The notes: generated by a model from the letters alone, not told the origin. DNA of 64,000 bases from Ligustrum vulgare (GCA_963555705.1 OY743181.1:29268513-29332512); one strand, 5' to 3'; positions 1-12,072 are shown, numbered from the stretch's first letter. Program-made: numbers and translations.

Positions 1-1752
1 ATTCACTTTTTAATTTTATATTTTACTGAAAAACTATAAATTAATTTATTTATTTATTTATTATAAAGCCTAATAATTCTAGCTTTAGAAAGAGGAACCA
101 TCCATCTGCAACTATGAGGGCAGAGATTACAAGATCCGGTCACAGTTGAATCACAAGAATTATATTCGTAGAAGATGCTTTTTGAGGCCATCGAAATTGA
201 AGAGAAATTAACGACGATTTGAAATTCAATTGGTGAGCCCCCAAAAAAATTGGTGGGCTTCCAAAAATTGACGGGCAAGCCCACCAAATGTAGGGCAGAC
301 TCGCTCGCCTAAAAGGTGTGTTCAGTAAGTGGGTGTCGGCACGACCCGCCTTCTCTATACGATCATTAACGAGTCGCCAAAGCACCCCCGACAGGACGGA
401 TTAAGCTGTAAGTAGCAACGCATGTGAATTATATAGAGACGCCTTTGCTATCCCAAACTCATCATTCTCCGATGTGGGACTAATTTTAAACTCTACTGCT
501 GCTATGATGTCAGATTTTATTTATTCCACTCTACTCTTACTTTTGCCTTTTTGATTTGGTGGGCAATAAAGCCCATCTTCCTCCCGTTTTGTGTACACAA
601 ATTATTTTAGTCCAACAGGTCAATTTAATTTTATATAATACCAATTTTCCTTCTTTCCGTTACAAATTCAATACATAAATTACAAAATTAAAATATATAA
701 GTGCAATAATTAACTGATCGAATTGCTTGAAATTGAATTGGGCTTAAACATTTTTATCAAATTCTAAAAAGGAAAAGTTTAAACAAATTTTAAACTTCTA
801 ATTGACCTCGACTTGTACACTTACAATTAATTACACAAGATCGTTCAAAAGGGATGCGCACCTTCTTTTTTCTATCAAATTTTACCGAGTTATCTAAAAA
901 CAATATTTTTTATTACTTTACCAAAAAAATGAGATTCTTGCTGAATTCAAGTTTGCTGCTCCAACTATTTTCAGAAATTCAAGAACTCAATCATATGGAT
1001 ATATAAAATAGAGGATTTCCATGCTAAAACTAGCATGTTGATTGGGGACAATACAACAAGATTGTGTAGAAAGAGCTTTCGGACCTTTTGTTCAGGCTCC
1101 AAGCATTGACGCTTACTTAAGGTCGCATGCTCTTTAACTTCCCTTTAGGTGAGTGATCTATGCTGGTATTCAATCCATGCTCCTCTACCATTTTTATTTA
1201 AAGAGGATGGAAAATTAGCCCTTTTGTAATGCTTTAACGAAAAAAATAGATGGTAGAGCTTTTGCACAAAGAAAGGTTGTCAAGGGCCAAATGCTAAAAT
1301 TGAAACTATAGGGACAATTTGCATAATGAAAGCAAATAATATGGACGTTTTGCACCAATTACTCATATTTAACGGAAGAAATAACGGAATGAGGTGGAAA
1401 TGACCCAACTTCACAAGAATATGTTTAAATAAGGATGTAAATGTCAAACTTAAAATGATAATGATGATTTACATAATAATGAGTACAAACAATATGAATG
1501 TTTTATGCAATTTACCCATTTAAAATTAAAATAAAATTCACAGGCACAGTTAAAAAAAAAATGGTTTGGTGATTCTACTGAGATTTTATTAAAAGTTTAG
1601 TGACTGCTAGTGAAATTTATCATTTTATCCCATGTCCAGGAAATAAGTTTTCTTTTTTCCATTTTTTTGTTATCTTTATCTCGTGTAAACTACATTGCAC
1701 GGACATTGTGCATAGTTGGTACATACCGCGTTGTTCCAAGTTCGAACAAAAT
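1..1752. other. Unassigned AT-rich intergenic DNA
   Basis: I see no gene or bounded transposon here. The first 600 bp contain GC-richer patches with repeated GCCCACCAA/TGGTGGGC-like words and a CCGATGTGGGAC word near 469. The rest is AT-rich with only short chance reading frames. A decayed element is possible, but no terminal repeats or target duplications could be matched. Confidence 0.5.
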
Positions 1753-1760
1753 CTTATTAG

Positions 1761-2796
1761 TAGGGATGGACAAAATAATTGAATCAGATCAGACCAAACT
1801 AGAATTAAATTAAATCAAGCGGTTTGGTTCGGTTCTACATAAAAAAATAATAATAATGATGGTTTGGTTCTTAGAATCAAGAACCATTTGATTTCGATTC
1901 TGATTCTCTTTTCAGAACTAGAACCAAGAACCAAACTCAATTTTTATATATATATATTTTACAAATTAGTGGATATTCATCTCACCGAAAAATTCAAATC
2001 TAAAATTATAAATGTGAAATGTACAAAAATGTTATTTATCATACATTTTATCTCATTTTCTATTAGATAAAGATTTTAAATCATAAATCTAAATTCTAAT
2101 TCTAATTCATTTCTCTTCTTTTCAATTATAGACACGCATTCACATTGTTTTACTTGCACTCCTATAACACAGTAATCGTTGCACTCCTTAGTCTTCATCG
2201 ACGGCATTGATGTTTATTTTTTAAAATTTATATATATATAAACATCGGCCCAATCCGTCAATTCTCAAGAGTTAACCCAAACTCAAATTGAAAATTCCAT
2301 CACTAACTCACACAGTACCACGGTAGAATGTGACTCAGAACTTCATCGTAACCTGTAATTATAAGTCTAAACAGCTTTTATGTTCGATTCTCTAAGTTTC
2401 AACTGGTCGACGAGCTTCCTGCAAGAGAGTTTCTTCTTCTTTGACTTAGAATAACATGTTACTTTTTCTAAATTTTTGTTTTGTTAACTAAAAATTTCAT
2501 TTTCTATTTAGTAATGATGTAGATGGATTCTAATGAAGAAGCGGATATGAACAAGTTTTAATTTGCATTTAATATTTAAAAATTCAAGTAACGGTCTCAG
2601 AACCAAACCAAACCAGACCAAATCAGAAACGAGAGGTTTGGTTCCGGTTTGGTTCCATATTTTTAAAAAAATCAATTGGTTCTATTAGTAAAAAAATCAT
2701 CGATTTATGGTTTGATTTGATTCCATGCGGATATGAACAAGTTTTTATGATCTGGTTCTAGAAGAACCAAATCAAATTGAACCACGTCCACCCCTA
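1761..2796. mobile_element. hAT-type MITE, family C copy 1 (1,036 bp)
   Basis: The element starts TAGGGATGGAC and ends GTCCACCCCTA, an imperfect terminal inverted repeat typical of hAT elements. It is flanked by an exact 8-bp target duplication CTTATTAG (1753-1760 and 2797-2804). It has no coding capacity. Its end regions are rich in GGTTTGGTTC/GAACCAAACC words. A central block (about 1990-2240) recurs in two other copies in this window (25888-26539 and 39598-40577), both in the opposite orientation. Confidence 0.85.
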
Positions 2797-3216
2797 CTTA
2801 TTAGTAGGTTATAGGTTATATAGATTTAGCTCCGATAAAAATTAAGATTTTAATCTAAGCTTCTATTTAGTAAACGGTTTGAAAATATATTTTTAAACAA
2901 TTATTTCTACACAATTTTTCAAATCACTTTTTAATCAAAAAAAAAAATGTTGGTCAATTATCTACTTTTAGCAAATAATAAAGATGATAGTACGGTTGAA
3001 CAACATTAAGTATCTTGATGCTCTACCTAACTTGAGGAAAGAAAAGTTAAGCACTTAATAAGCAGTGTTTAGAAACGTAATAAGCACTGTTTACAAATTT
3101 GGATTGAATCAATTATTTAAAAAATTGAGAATCGATTGGAAAATCGATCTGATTAGCATTAAAATTCGGATGTTAAAATCCGGGCCGAAAATCGAGATTT
3201 TTCCTTGCTCAGCTGC

Positions 3217-3220
<4 letters not shown>

Positions 3221-3259
<39 letters not shown>
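3221..3259. repeat. (CT)n microsatellite
   Basis: A near-pure CT dinucleotide run of about 19 units lies just outside the left end of the foldback element. The 2805-3220 interval before it is AT-rich and holds nothing I recognise. Confidence 0.95.
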
Positions 3260-3263
<4 letters not shown>

Positions 3264-3659
3264 CCAAATCCCAGAGACAGACCCCGCTTCCCCTCCACCT
3301 TATTTATCATTATAATAATTCTACCCCTGAAGACCCCAACGCCTTTCCCCTGCGCTCCAAGCGCAGGGTGGAGCGCTTTGGAGCGCGGGGGCCCCACTGT
3401 GGAACAGGGGCTGTCAGCTCCCCATTTTTCTGTAATTTTTTTTGTAAATGGAAAGGGCTGTCACGACAGCCCTTTCCATTTTTTTTTTTTTACTTCGTTT
3501 TTTTTCCTTTCTTTCAAATGTTTTTTGTATTATTCTGTACACAATTAATTGACTATTAATTTGAATAAAAACAAAACGAACATAAATTAAAATAGATTTA
3601 ACATAAACGATCTTAGTTAAGAAATATACAATTTGAAAAAAATACAACGAAAATGCGAC

Positions 3660-6018
3660 TTAATTATAGTCATTGTTGTCAAACGCTTGGAACTCCCCAC
3701 AGTCATTGCTAGCAATGTTGGTGTACATATTATCTTGATTATCATTCCATGAGTGTTGTGGTTCACATGGCTCGTCCAACAGTTGCGTCCTAATGTCATG
3801 AATAAAAAAAGATGAAATATATTATGGGGGAGAAAAATAAAGATTAAACATGATATTGTCTATTAACTCACCTTGGTTGTAAAGTTAGACAAGTTCTTCT
3901 ATCATGTCCACTGTGACCACATCCACGACAATTTCTCCGTGATTGGGACATAGCTACCTCATTCGACGACTTCAATCGCTTTCCGCACCCTTTCGTCCTA
4001 ACCGGAGTAGGATCGACCACATGTTGAGTACTTTCTTTACCCTTGTTCTTCATCGTACTCCTCCGTATATCACCGCCATCGTCAACATCCCTAACATGCA
4101 ATTTCAAGTTCTGAAACTCATCCATTAGAAATTTGGTTCGAGCATCGGTCAATGCTCCCTCGTCAACCAACTCTGATGCAGTGCGCAATAACATACCGTG
4201 GCGTGAAATTAAAGAATTCCCAGTAGATGGATCGACAATTGGTTCAAAAATGGGAATTGATTTTGCAGTCTGGGTCCATCGACGTACAATATAATGCTCT
4301 GGTAACAGCATAACCTGTTTCTTGATCATAAATGAAAGCATGTACCTATACGGATATCCTTCGAACTCAAATGTCTTACAACTGCATGATGTAATATTAG
4401 TCATTGTGAAGTAGAAAACTTCACGTTCTCGATCAAATGTTTTTCCACTCTCAAAACGCCTGACGGAATACATTTTGAGACCCTCGTAATTTGAACTCTT
4501 CGAACAAAGATAGTGAGTACTCTGTGCAAGCTCTTTCTGAAAGCCCAGGAAAATTGTCTTTGTATATATGCTGGCCATCTGGACTTCCATTGTGAACGAA
4601 GTTGTCATCCGAGGCTGCTCGTTTAGGTCCGTGTGATTTGCAACCAATTCGTCATGTCGTTGGTGAGCCAAGGCATTGAAAAATCTTGTGATGAAATCCA
4701 TCAATGTATTTTTTTTGTCCACGTATCTTTTGAAGAATGCATGGTTGCTTTCTGATCGCTGACTACTAGACATCCCTGCAGAAAAGATGTGCTTCACATA
4801 TGCTGGTATCCAACGGGCTCTTATTGCATACATATGACACAGCCACTCGTTATCCCCTAGTGGAGTGGTCAGCATCACTTCAGACCAGCGATGTTCAAAC
4901 TCGAATGAATTCTCATACTCCAATATGATGTTTACCAAATCATGGTACATTTCCTTATAAATTACAACACCTATCTTCTCTGAAAACTTATTCAAAATGT
5001 GCCACAAACAAAATCTATGTAGAATTTCGGGGAATACCTGACTGACCGCTCTCGAAATAGCAACATCTTGATCAGTGATAATGACACCAGGACGTTGTTG
5101 TGTTGGCATGGCTTCCAGAAACTTCGAGAACAACCAAATGAAAGAATATGTCTTCTCATCACTTAGTAGGCCACATCCAAATACAATAGTTTGACGATGG
5201 TGGTTGACACCAATAAATGGTGCGAACACCATGGAGTACTTGTTGGTATTGTAGGTCGTGTCAAACACGACAGCATCTCCGAAGTAGACGTATGAGCTCC
5301 TGGAATTGGAATTTGCCCAAAAACACCTAGCAAAAACTTCATCCTCGTCCGTCTCGTATGCGTAGTAAAAGTTGGGGTCCTTTCTTTTCTCCAGCTCGAA
5401 GTATTCTATTAGTGTTTCTGCATCATGCTCAATGTGTTCCCTTCGAAGGTCTCTTTGACGGTTCCTAAAATCTTGCTCAGTGAAACCAGTCGAAGATGGA
5501 CCACCAGCATCTATCTCCATGAGCCTGATTTGTTGGCAAGTAGGAATATTTGCTTGTGAAAACTGTTCCGCAAGTGCTTTCTTCGTGGTCAAAACTTCGC
5601 GGTGCGAACGTAGTATGTGAACCTTGCTTGGTGTGGAAAGTGAGTGATTATGCGCCTCGGAGAAATGACTTACATACCAAAAATTTTGAGTTTCCTTCTT
5701 CAAAACAGTTAACTTGGCGGTGCATCTACAACGAGAGTCTCCGCGCAGCCTTTCTCTTGAACGAGCCACCAAATTTTTAAATTTCATTTGGTATGTTTCA
5801 TCTTTCTGGCCTTACTTGAAACAAACATATGACTTCCAGACAACTTCATTCGTTTGTGGATTCTTTCGGCTACTACCAATACGTGTACTGAACCCAGCTA
5901 ATTTTGCATACTCATTATAAAAGTTGTACATATCGTCTAATGTTTCAAACTCTTGCCCAATTCGTGGAATCGCACCAACATTCACTTGTGGTACAAATAC
6001 ATTATCGCCCCCTTCCAT
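3660..6018 (-). pseudogene. FAR1/FHY3-like MULE transposase, one in-frame stop
   Basis: The family comprises MULE transposases and the FAR1/FHY3 transcription factors derived from them, which act in the nucleus on DNA. Proposed exon 1 runs 6018-3872 and exon 2 3789-3660, joined by an 82-bp GT-AG intron (donor AG/GTGAGT). Together they give about 758 codons, normal for the family. In order I see an N-terminal FAR1 DNA-binding region (IGQEFETLDDMYNFYNEYA, then CRCTAKL), a MULE DDE core (VVFDTTYNTNKYS, then VIITDQDVAISRA and HRFCLWH), a SWIM-like region (CSCKTFEFEGYPYRYML) and a C-terminal CCHC knuckle (CRGCGHSGHDRRTC). A TAA at 5814-5812 interrupts the FAR1 domain where relatives usually have glutamate; the frame is otherwise open. 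The SWIM motif keeps its first two cysteines, but the usual C-x-H is Y-x-Y. A host FRS gene is less likely because the gene sits inside a bounded element. Confidence 0.85.
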
Positions 6019-6169
6019 TCCGTAACAAAGATGTTGCTAAAAGAAAAAAATTGAAATGAATTTGTAATGAAAGAAAGAATTCTGCTGGAGAAATGTTGCA
6101 AGAGAGTGAAATGATTTGATTGGTATAATAATGGTTAAAAAAGATGAGAATTTATAGAAAAAAACTACA

Positions 6170-6960
6170 TCAAATTTGGAGCAATGATATGACTAGTCAT
6201 GTAAAGAAAAATATATCAAAAGGCGAAATTGAATTGACAAGTCAAGAAAAGAAAAACAAAGAAAAAAATCGACATGACAATTCAACTGAAAAAGAGTGTA
6301 CAAAAAAATTTGAAAATATTTTATACAAAAATTTATCAAAAAACGATATTGATGAGACAATTCATGTAAGGAAAAAATAATGAAAAAAATTTGACATGAC
6401 AATTCTACTAAAAAAGATTATACAAAAAAATAGAATATATTTTATATAAAAATATATCAAAAAAGGAGATTGGTTTGACAATTCATGTAAGGAAAAAACA
6501 AAGATAAAAATTTGACATGACAATTCTACTAAAAAATATTACACAAAAAAAAGTTAAATGTAGTATATATAAAAATACATCAAAAAAGAGTTTGGTTTGA
6601 CAATTCATGTAAGGAGAAAAAAAAAGATAAAAATTTGACATGACAATTCAACTGAAAAAGTGTATACAAAAAAATTTGAAAAGATTTTATACAAAAATAC
6701 ATCAAAAAACGAGATTGATGAGACAATTCATGTAAGAAAAAAATAATGAAAAAAAATTGACATGACAATTCTACTAAAAAAGATTATACAAAAAAAATAA
6801 AATATAATTTATACAAAAATACATCAAAAAACGAGATTGGTTTGACAATTCATGTAAAGAAAAAACTAAGTCTAAGATAAAATTTTGACTGAAAAAATTA
6901 ATACAATTGAAAAAAATTTATATAAAAATACATCAAAAAAAGTACATTACAATATGAAAA
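6170..6960. repeat. 121-bp tandem array within the MULE
   Basis: About six units of 120-122 bp are marked by GACAATTCATGTAAG-like words starting near 6236, 6356, 6477, 6599, 6722 and 6844. Units alternate in two variable segments (CAACTGAAAAAG with GATGAG, or CTACTAAAAAAG with GGTTTG). The order A-B-C-A-B gives a higher-order period of about 365 bp. It lies between the transposase start and the right terminus, that is, in the 5' region of the gene, where repeated transposase-binding sites or promoter elements are plausible (inference). Confidence 0.85.
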
Positions 6961-7105
6961 AAAAAAAGTAAAGCAAACACAAAAAACAAAAAAAAAAAAC
7001 AAAAAAACAAAAAACAAAAAACAAACAAATAAATAAATAAAAATAGGGACTGTCGGCCTATTTGGGAACAGGGTCCTGCGGTTGGAGCGCAGGAGACCAA
7101 GGTTG

Positions 7106-8309
7106 CTGAAGACCCACCGACTCCCTTATTATCATTTTTTTCTTTCATCCTTTCTTCTTAAATTTTTCAAAGTTGATGTAAAAAATAAATTTATCATTGA
7201 TTTCATATCATATGATTTAACGATACCTTCAATATGTGTATAGTATCAATATATAAATTTGTAATTTTAAAAGTAAATATTTATATATATTATCAGTTCA
7301 ATTTAAGCATAAATAATCACAAGGTATTTCGCGTAATTTTTTTAGCTCACTTGAATTTTTAGATGCAAGTTTATAAACTAAATTTATACATATAATATTT
7401 ACAATACTCTCCATTGAATGACACACTACATAATATCTGTTTCGTTAAAATTTTGTTTGATAAAAATCCATTCAAATGTGACAAAAATAACAAACGAATG
7501 AAAAAAGAGTATAGTTATTTTGGAGTATTAAAATAAATTTTGTCACATTAAAACACTTGCAGAAAAATTCATTAGGACAAAACCTAATCAAAAGAAAAAG
7601 AGTACAATTACTTCCCTATGTTGATCACAGGAATTCAATTAACTGATTTTTACTAACCAAAAAAAAAAAGACCAGAAGAATATATATATATATATATATA
7701 TCATAGCTTGTGTTCGGAAAATGTGTTATAACACACATTTATAATCATTTCAATTTTTAATGTCACTTTTTAATTATATACATTTTTCGAAATCACTTTT
7801 TAACCACAAATTATACATCCAAAAATATAGAAAAACTAAAAATAATGGGCCGCTGAACACAGGCATAATTTACAATTTTTAACTATTAAAAATCGTGATT
7901 TCTTTGTTAAAATTTTAATAGAATATGCTTAAATTGTATAAATTTGGCCTTAAAGAGATTGCAATGTAATCTAGTTAATTTTTTTGTGATAATTTATGCT
8001 TAGATTGAATCGAGTAAATTTGGTTTATAAACTTGCGTCTAAAAATTTAAGTGAGCTAAAAAAATTACGCAAAATATCTTGTCATTATCTATGCTTAAAT
8101 TGAACTGATAGTTTATATATAATAAATATTTATTTTTAAATTAACAAAAATTATATATTGATATTATAGTCATATTGAAGGTCTCGTTAAATCGTATAGT
8201 ATGAATTCAATGAAAATTTTATTTTTTGCATCAACTTTAAAAGATTTAAGAAAAAAGAATGAGAGAAAAAAGTGGCAATAAAGGGTAGGTGGGTCTTTAG
8301 GGGTAGAAT
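7106..8309. repeat. Long imperfect inverted repeat (hairpin arms)
   Basis: The segment 7116-7390 matches the reverse complement of 8012-8280 over about 275 bp, for example CACTTGAATTTTTAGATGCAAGTTT against its counterpart with a few substitutions. The loop is about 620 bp and contains a small MITE. A transcript across it could fold into a long hairpin. Confidence 0.85.
7706..7864. mobile_element. PIF/Harbinger-type MITE, family E copy 1
   Basis: The termini are GCTTGTGTTCGG and CCGCTGAACACAGGC, with a 3-bp target duplication ATA on both sides (7703-7705 and 7865-7867). The 159-bp element is AT-rich and non-coding and sits in the loop of the foldback element. It resembles 38420-38585 and 31012-31177. 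Confidence 0.65.
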
Positions 8310-8318
8310 ATTATAATG

Positions 8319-9312
8319 GCAAGGTTCTAAAATGCATAATGTGTTGTAATGTATCGAGTTCGAGAATCAAAAATCACAAGTTTAGGCGTGTCGATGCGAA
8401 GAATAGTCGTCATAATGCGTTTCGTACTTTTAATAATATATTTTAATTAATTTTATGACATTAAATAAATTTTTATATAAAAAATAGATTTTATTACATA
8501 AAAACTAAATACACAAATAATATAAAATATATAAATATATTTTTTTTAATTTTAGAATTACTAACTCAAAAAAATAGAGATTTATGGTTGATAATTTTAT
8601 TTATATTATACTATTTATTTCAGAATGTCAAAATATTTTAATCCTTATAAAATAAGAAAAATAATATTTAAATAATAGTTTGGAGAGAAAAGTCAAACAA
8701 ATAATGGTAAGTAAAAACAATTAAAAAAAGGAAGCAAAACAATTTAAATAAAAAGAAAACAAGAAAGATAAAACCTATCAGTTCCCATCCCACATCGAAT
8801 GTTGATGTGTGATGGGAACACTTATTACCCTTATAAAGGGGCTGTTCAGTGTTAAACTGAATTAAGTTTGTAAAAGGATTGCATATGTTTACATGGTATA
8901 GTTTTTTATTTTATTTTATTTAAATAGTACTGGTTCAATTGGTTTCTAACTGATTGGATTGGAAAAGTAACAATTTATTGTTGGTTCTTGACCATTAATC
9001 ATCGATTTTTTAGATTTATATTCAGTATAAAGCATTATTCAACGCATATATGTAATGCGAGGCATTTTCCTCACGCAATGTGTTAATGCGCGCCTAGACA
9101 GCGTTTATTCTCGCATTTTAGAAAACTGTATAATGGTAAATGGGGGGGGGAGGGAGGGGGGGAGGGAGAGATGCGGCTAAAGTAGGTTGGAGTTTTAGAT
9201 GATGTGGCAACGTCCACATGGGCAACGCTCTTCGTAAGGAATAAGTTGGACGTGTAGTAGAACAAAATTGTTAAACTATTTTTGTATATGATTTTATTTT
9301 TTAAATGAGTAA
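8319..9312. other. Unassigned AT-rich DNA with a G-rich tract
   Basis: I find no coding sequence or bounded element. A G-rich tract at 9142-9169 (runs of three to nine G with single A) could form a G-quadruplex on the plus strand. A palindromic patch near 8785-8820 (GTTCCCATCCCACATCG with TGTGATGGGAAC) may be a remnant of a small element. Confidence 0.5.
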
Positions 9313-9317
9313 ATGTT

Positions 9318-10181
9318 TAATGAGAATCATAGTGGGCTTGGCAAGAAAAATTAATTATCCAAGCCAAGAAATTTTTGAAGTGCATGTTCGAAGAGCTCCA
9401 GGTCAATTATGAACTAATTTAGTAGTCAAGGTCAAACAAGTGATTAAGTCAAAAGGGGGAGCCAAGAATCAAGTTTTTGATTCAATTAAATTTTTGACAA
9501 AGATAAAGTCTAAATTTGAGGTTCATTATTTCTTGAATAATTGTAGCCATTTTTGTCTAGTTTTCAAATCAATTTGAATCACCTCAATCGAATATCGAGA
9601 TTAAAAGTTATTACCAAAATACTGAAAATGACGCGTACAGAATTTGAAGTCCAAAAATCAATCGTGCGCACGTGCGGCTGCACGCCTATAAAATTCCCAA
9701 AAAGGAAGAAGGTTTAGATTTTGGCACGTCCATGCCCATGCGACTATACTAAACTGAATCGTGCGGCCGCACGGTTCAATGGAAGATCAGATTTTGGAAT
9801 TTTAAGTGCAATTTCTATTTTTCTTTATTTCTTTCAATTATTGTAGTATATAAACTAAACTTCTCTCAAACCCTAAGGAGAACTTAGAATGTATGAACAT
9901 TGAAACCTCTTTATAGAGCATTTGTGAGGTAAAAATTCTAATTTTATTCTTGTTTCTCTTTTGAGAAATTATGCACAATTTCATGTGGATTTTATGAATC
10001 TTATGTTGTTGGAAGAAATCTATAAACTTTTTTATTGCTCTCCATTGGGTTAATGTATATTCCTTAGAATTTTGGTTAGATTAAACTTGCGTTTAGGTTT
10101 ATTTTATCATTTTAACTTTCTTGGGTTGATATTAAATTGTTGTTGGAATTTTTTGTCCAAACACCAAAGGGGTTCGCATCA
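9318..10181 (+). mobile_element. Solo LTR, gypsy family A
   Basis: The last about 150 bp closely match the end of the LTR at 45671-46409, including TTCTTGGGTTGAT and CACCAAAGGGGTTCGCATCA. The start TAATGAGAATCA corresponds to TGATGAGAATCA there, with the usual TG changed to TA. An exact 5-bp target duplication ATGTT flanks it (9313-9317 and 10182-10186). No primer-binding site or internal sequence follows, so this is a solo LTR of 864 bp left by LTR-LTR recombination. The middle contains CpG palindromes such as CGTGCGGCCGCACG near 9760. Confidence 0.85.
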
Positions 10182-11075
10182 ATGTTGGTTTATTCGCAAA
10201 ATAAATTATTTTTTTTAAGAAAAATTAGTAATTCTTGGAATGATTTTTAATTTTTTTAATTGAAAACAATTTGATTTACCTACCTTTGACTCGTTGCTTT
10301 TTTTTTTTAGTCAAACTAATTTTCTAAACACTGGTTATAAGCAGTCTCATACATAATACTTTTGGGATTTAGGCAAACTTTAGAAACAGACCCCGAATTG
10401 CAGTATGCGTTCAATTATTTCACGTGTAAGAGTTTTACAAAATTAATGTAGTATCTTTCAACTCAACAATAAAACTGTTAACAAAATGTAATCTATCTAT
10501 CTATATATATCTAATGACAACTGAGATTCTGGCCAAATTATTTTGACCAAGTTCCCATTTGTCAAAGATTCCTCAATTAAAATAATTTATCTTCTATTTT
10601 ACCATTTAGTATTTGCAATTTTCGAATTTATGGCGGTTTTTGAACGTGGTTAGTGACATTTGTTAAACGTAATGTTGGTTATTTTTTTGGATAGAATTTT
10701 TTGCATCGGTTCTATGTAACCACCCACTAATCTAAGGCACTCCCATCCCTGTCCCCAATCTCCATTTGGAGGCTAGCCGTGCATTTCCCTTTCATTTTTT
10801 CCTTCCACCAAAAACCTTTTGTTCCGATTGTTCGCATCCTCCGCCTGACCGCCTCCATCATGCATCGCCTCCGGCCAAATTCACTCGTCACCTCCGACTA
10901 AATATAGCCTGAAAATTAAGGGAAAACTTCAATATCTTTTGAAATTTGGCTCATATATTAAATAGAAGGGGAGCTCTACATGTTTTACTTTCATCCATTT
11001 CGTATCTTAACTATTTTGAAAATTACTGCGTTTCTGGGTATTCCTTTTTTTTTTGTTCCTTTTCTTTTTACAGTA

Positions 11076-11830
11076 TGATACGAACCGTGGATTTGACGGA
11101 AAATCAAATATTCAAGCGAAACAAAGTTATAAGCAAGTCCGAAGAGCTTCAAAAATCAAATCGAGTCAAAGAGGACCAGAACCATACTTACGACCGTAAG
11201 CCTACCTTGTCCCGACCGTAATCCACTCTCGAACCAAAACGCAGGATTTCAAGATTTTCACAATTATGGCCATAAATCTCAGTGTCACGATCGTAACCTT
11301 TAAATAGGAATACACTTACGGCAGTAAGTGTCAGCTTCACAACCGTAACTGCTCATCAACCAGATTTTGCGAAGTTTCATTTCCTTTTCAGTTTTAGGTA
11401 AATTAGAACTCTATTTTGAGCTCATTAGCGGCTACCCTAGTTGTTATGTTATTTTCACTTATTTATATACTATTTCTCCATTGTAATAGTTAGACTTTGA
11501 TTGATAATAAACAATTTTGAGTTTTTACTCTTTTAAAAGATGGATTCCTTTTATTTTCTTAGAATTTATCAAGATTAATCATCATGTGGCGTTCAACCCA
11601 AACTTATCAAAGATTGACAATCTTTGTGATGTTCAAAAATTAGAAACTTATCAAGGAAATTGAACAAGTCTTTGTGGCATTTCGCAAATCTTGTTTTCCG
11701 TATCGTCGATCCTTGTGTCATGAAGTTTGGATCAAGATTCCACCGTCCATCCACAACCTGGGTTCGAAACTTTTCGGCGTTTAATTCCGAGCTTCGAATC
11801 TCGTCACAATATAAATTCGTGGCGTATTTT
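11076..11830 (+). mobile_element. Solo LTR, gypsy family B
   Basis: It starts TGATACGAACCG, like the LTR at 41444 (TGATACGATCCGG). The similarity continues through ATTAGAACTCTATTTTGAG with ATTAGCGGCTA, and through the paired AACTTATCAA and TTTGTGG motifs. The 5-bp word CAGTA lies on both sides (11071-11075 and 11831-11835). The apparent end is CGTATTTT rather than the expected CGTATCA, so the right border is less certain. Six TTACGACCGTAAG-like palindromes occupy 11185-11355. Confidence 0.72.
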
Positions 11831-12072
11831 CAGTAAAAACATCTGCCTGAGAATTATTGAAACAAGATTATATACATGATTATGTTCATTATTATATTCA
11901 CTTTTGTTAAAGAAGGGGCATAAGTTAAAAGAAATTTTTGTGTGGTTGTTAGTTGGGAGTCAGTAGTTATGGGGGTTGAGAAATCAAATTAAGATAGTTT
12001 AGTTGTGAATAATGATGGTTTAATATAATTATTCAATAATATTTTGAAATTAATTTGCTGAATACAACGGAT

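Larger units (their letters stand above)
3337..7105 (-). mobile_element. Mutator-like element (MULE) with FAR1-type transposase
   Basis: The left terminus begins CAACGCCTTTCCCCTGCGCT; the right terminus in reverse complement begins CAACCTTGGTCTCCTGCGCT. The terminal repeats match over about 31 bp with some mismatches, and both continue into a CCTGCG-type palindrome. A 10-bp direct repeat CTGAAGACCC flanks the element (3327-3336 and 7106-7115), within the 8-11-bp range of MULE target duplications. The host sequence on both sides is the left arm of the foldback element, so the empty site can be read directly. Contents: a minus-strand transposase gene (3660-6018) and, 5' of it, a 121-bp tandem array. 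Confidence 0.88.
3318..8309. mobile_element. Foldback/long-TIR element interrupted by a MULE
   Basis: The right end (8281-8309) read in reverse complement starts ATTCTACCCCTAAAGACCCACC. The matching left end lies in two pieces: ATTCTACCCCTGAAGACCC at 3318-3336, then ACCGACTCCCTT from 7116. The MULE at 3337-7105 separates them. Without it the element is about 1.2 kb with arms near 290 bp and no coding sequence. Outer flanks are ATTATAATA on the left (3309-3317) and ATTATAATG on the right (8310-8318), a probable 8-9-bp target duplication, although the word is its own reverse complement. Long arms and this duplication size suggest a non-autonomous MULE-like element. Confidence 0.75.

Noticed and set aside
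3065..3559. A 164-codon open frame across the (CT)n tract
   Set aside because: The SLSLSL run comes from the microsatellite and the frame crosses the borders of both the foldback element and the MULE.
5812..5817. GTAAGG in the FAR1-like gene as a splice donor that would remove the TAA
   Set aside because: Sequence on both sides of the TAA encodes contiguous FAR1-domain residues in one frame, leaving no room for an intron.
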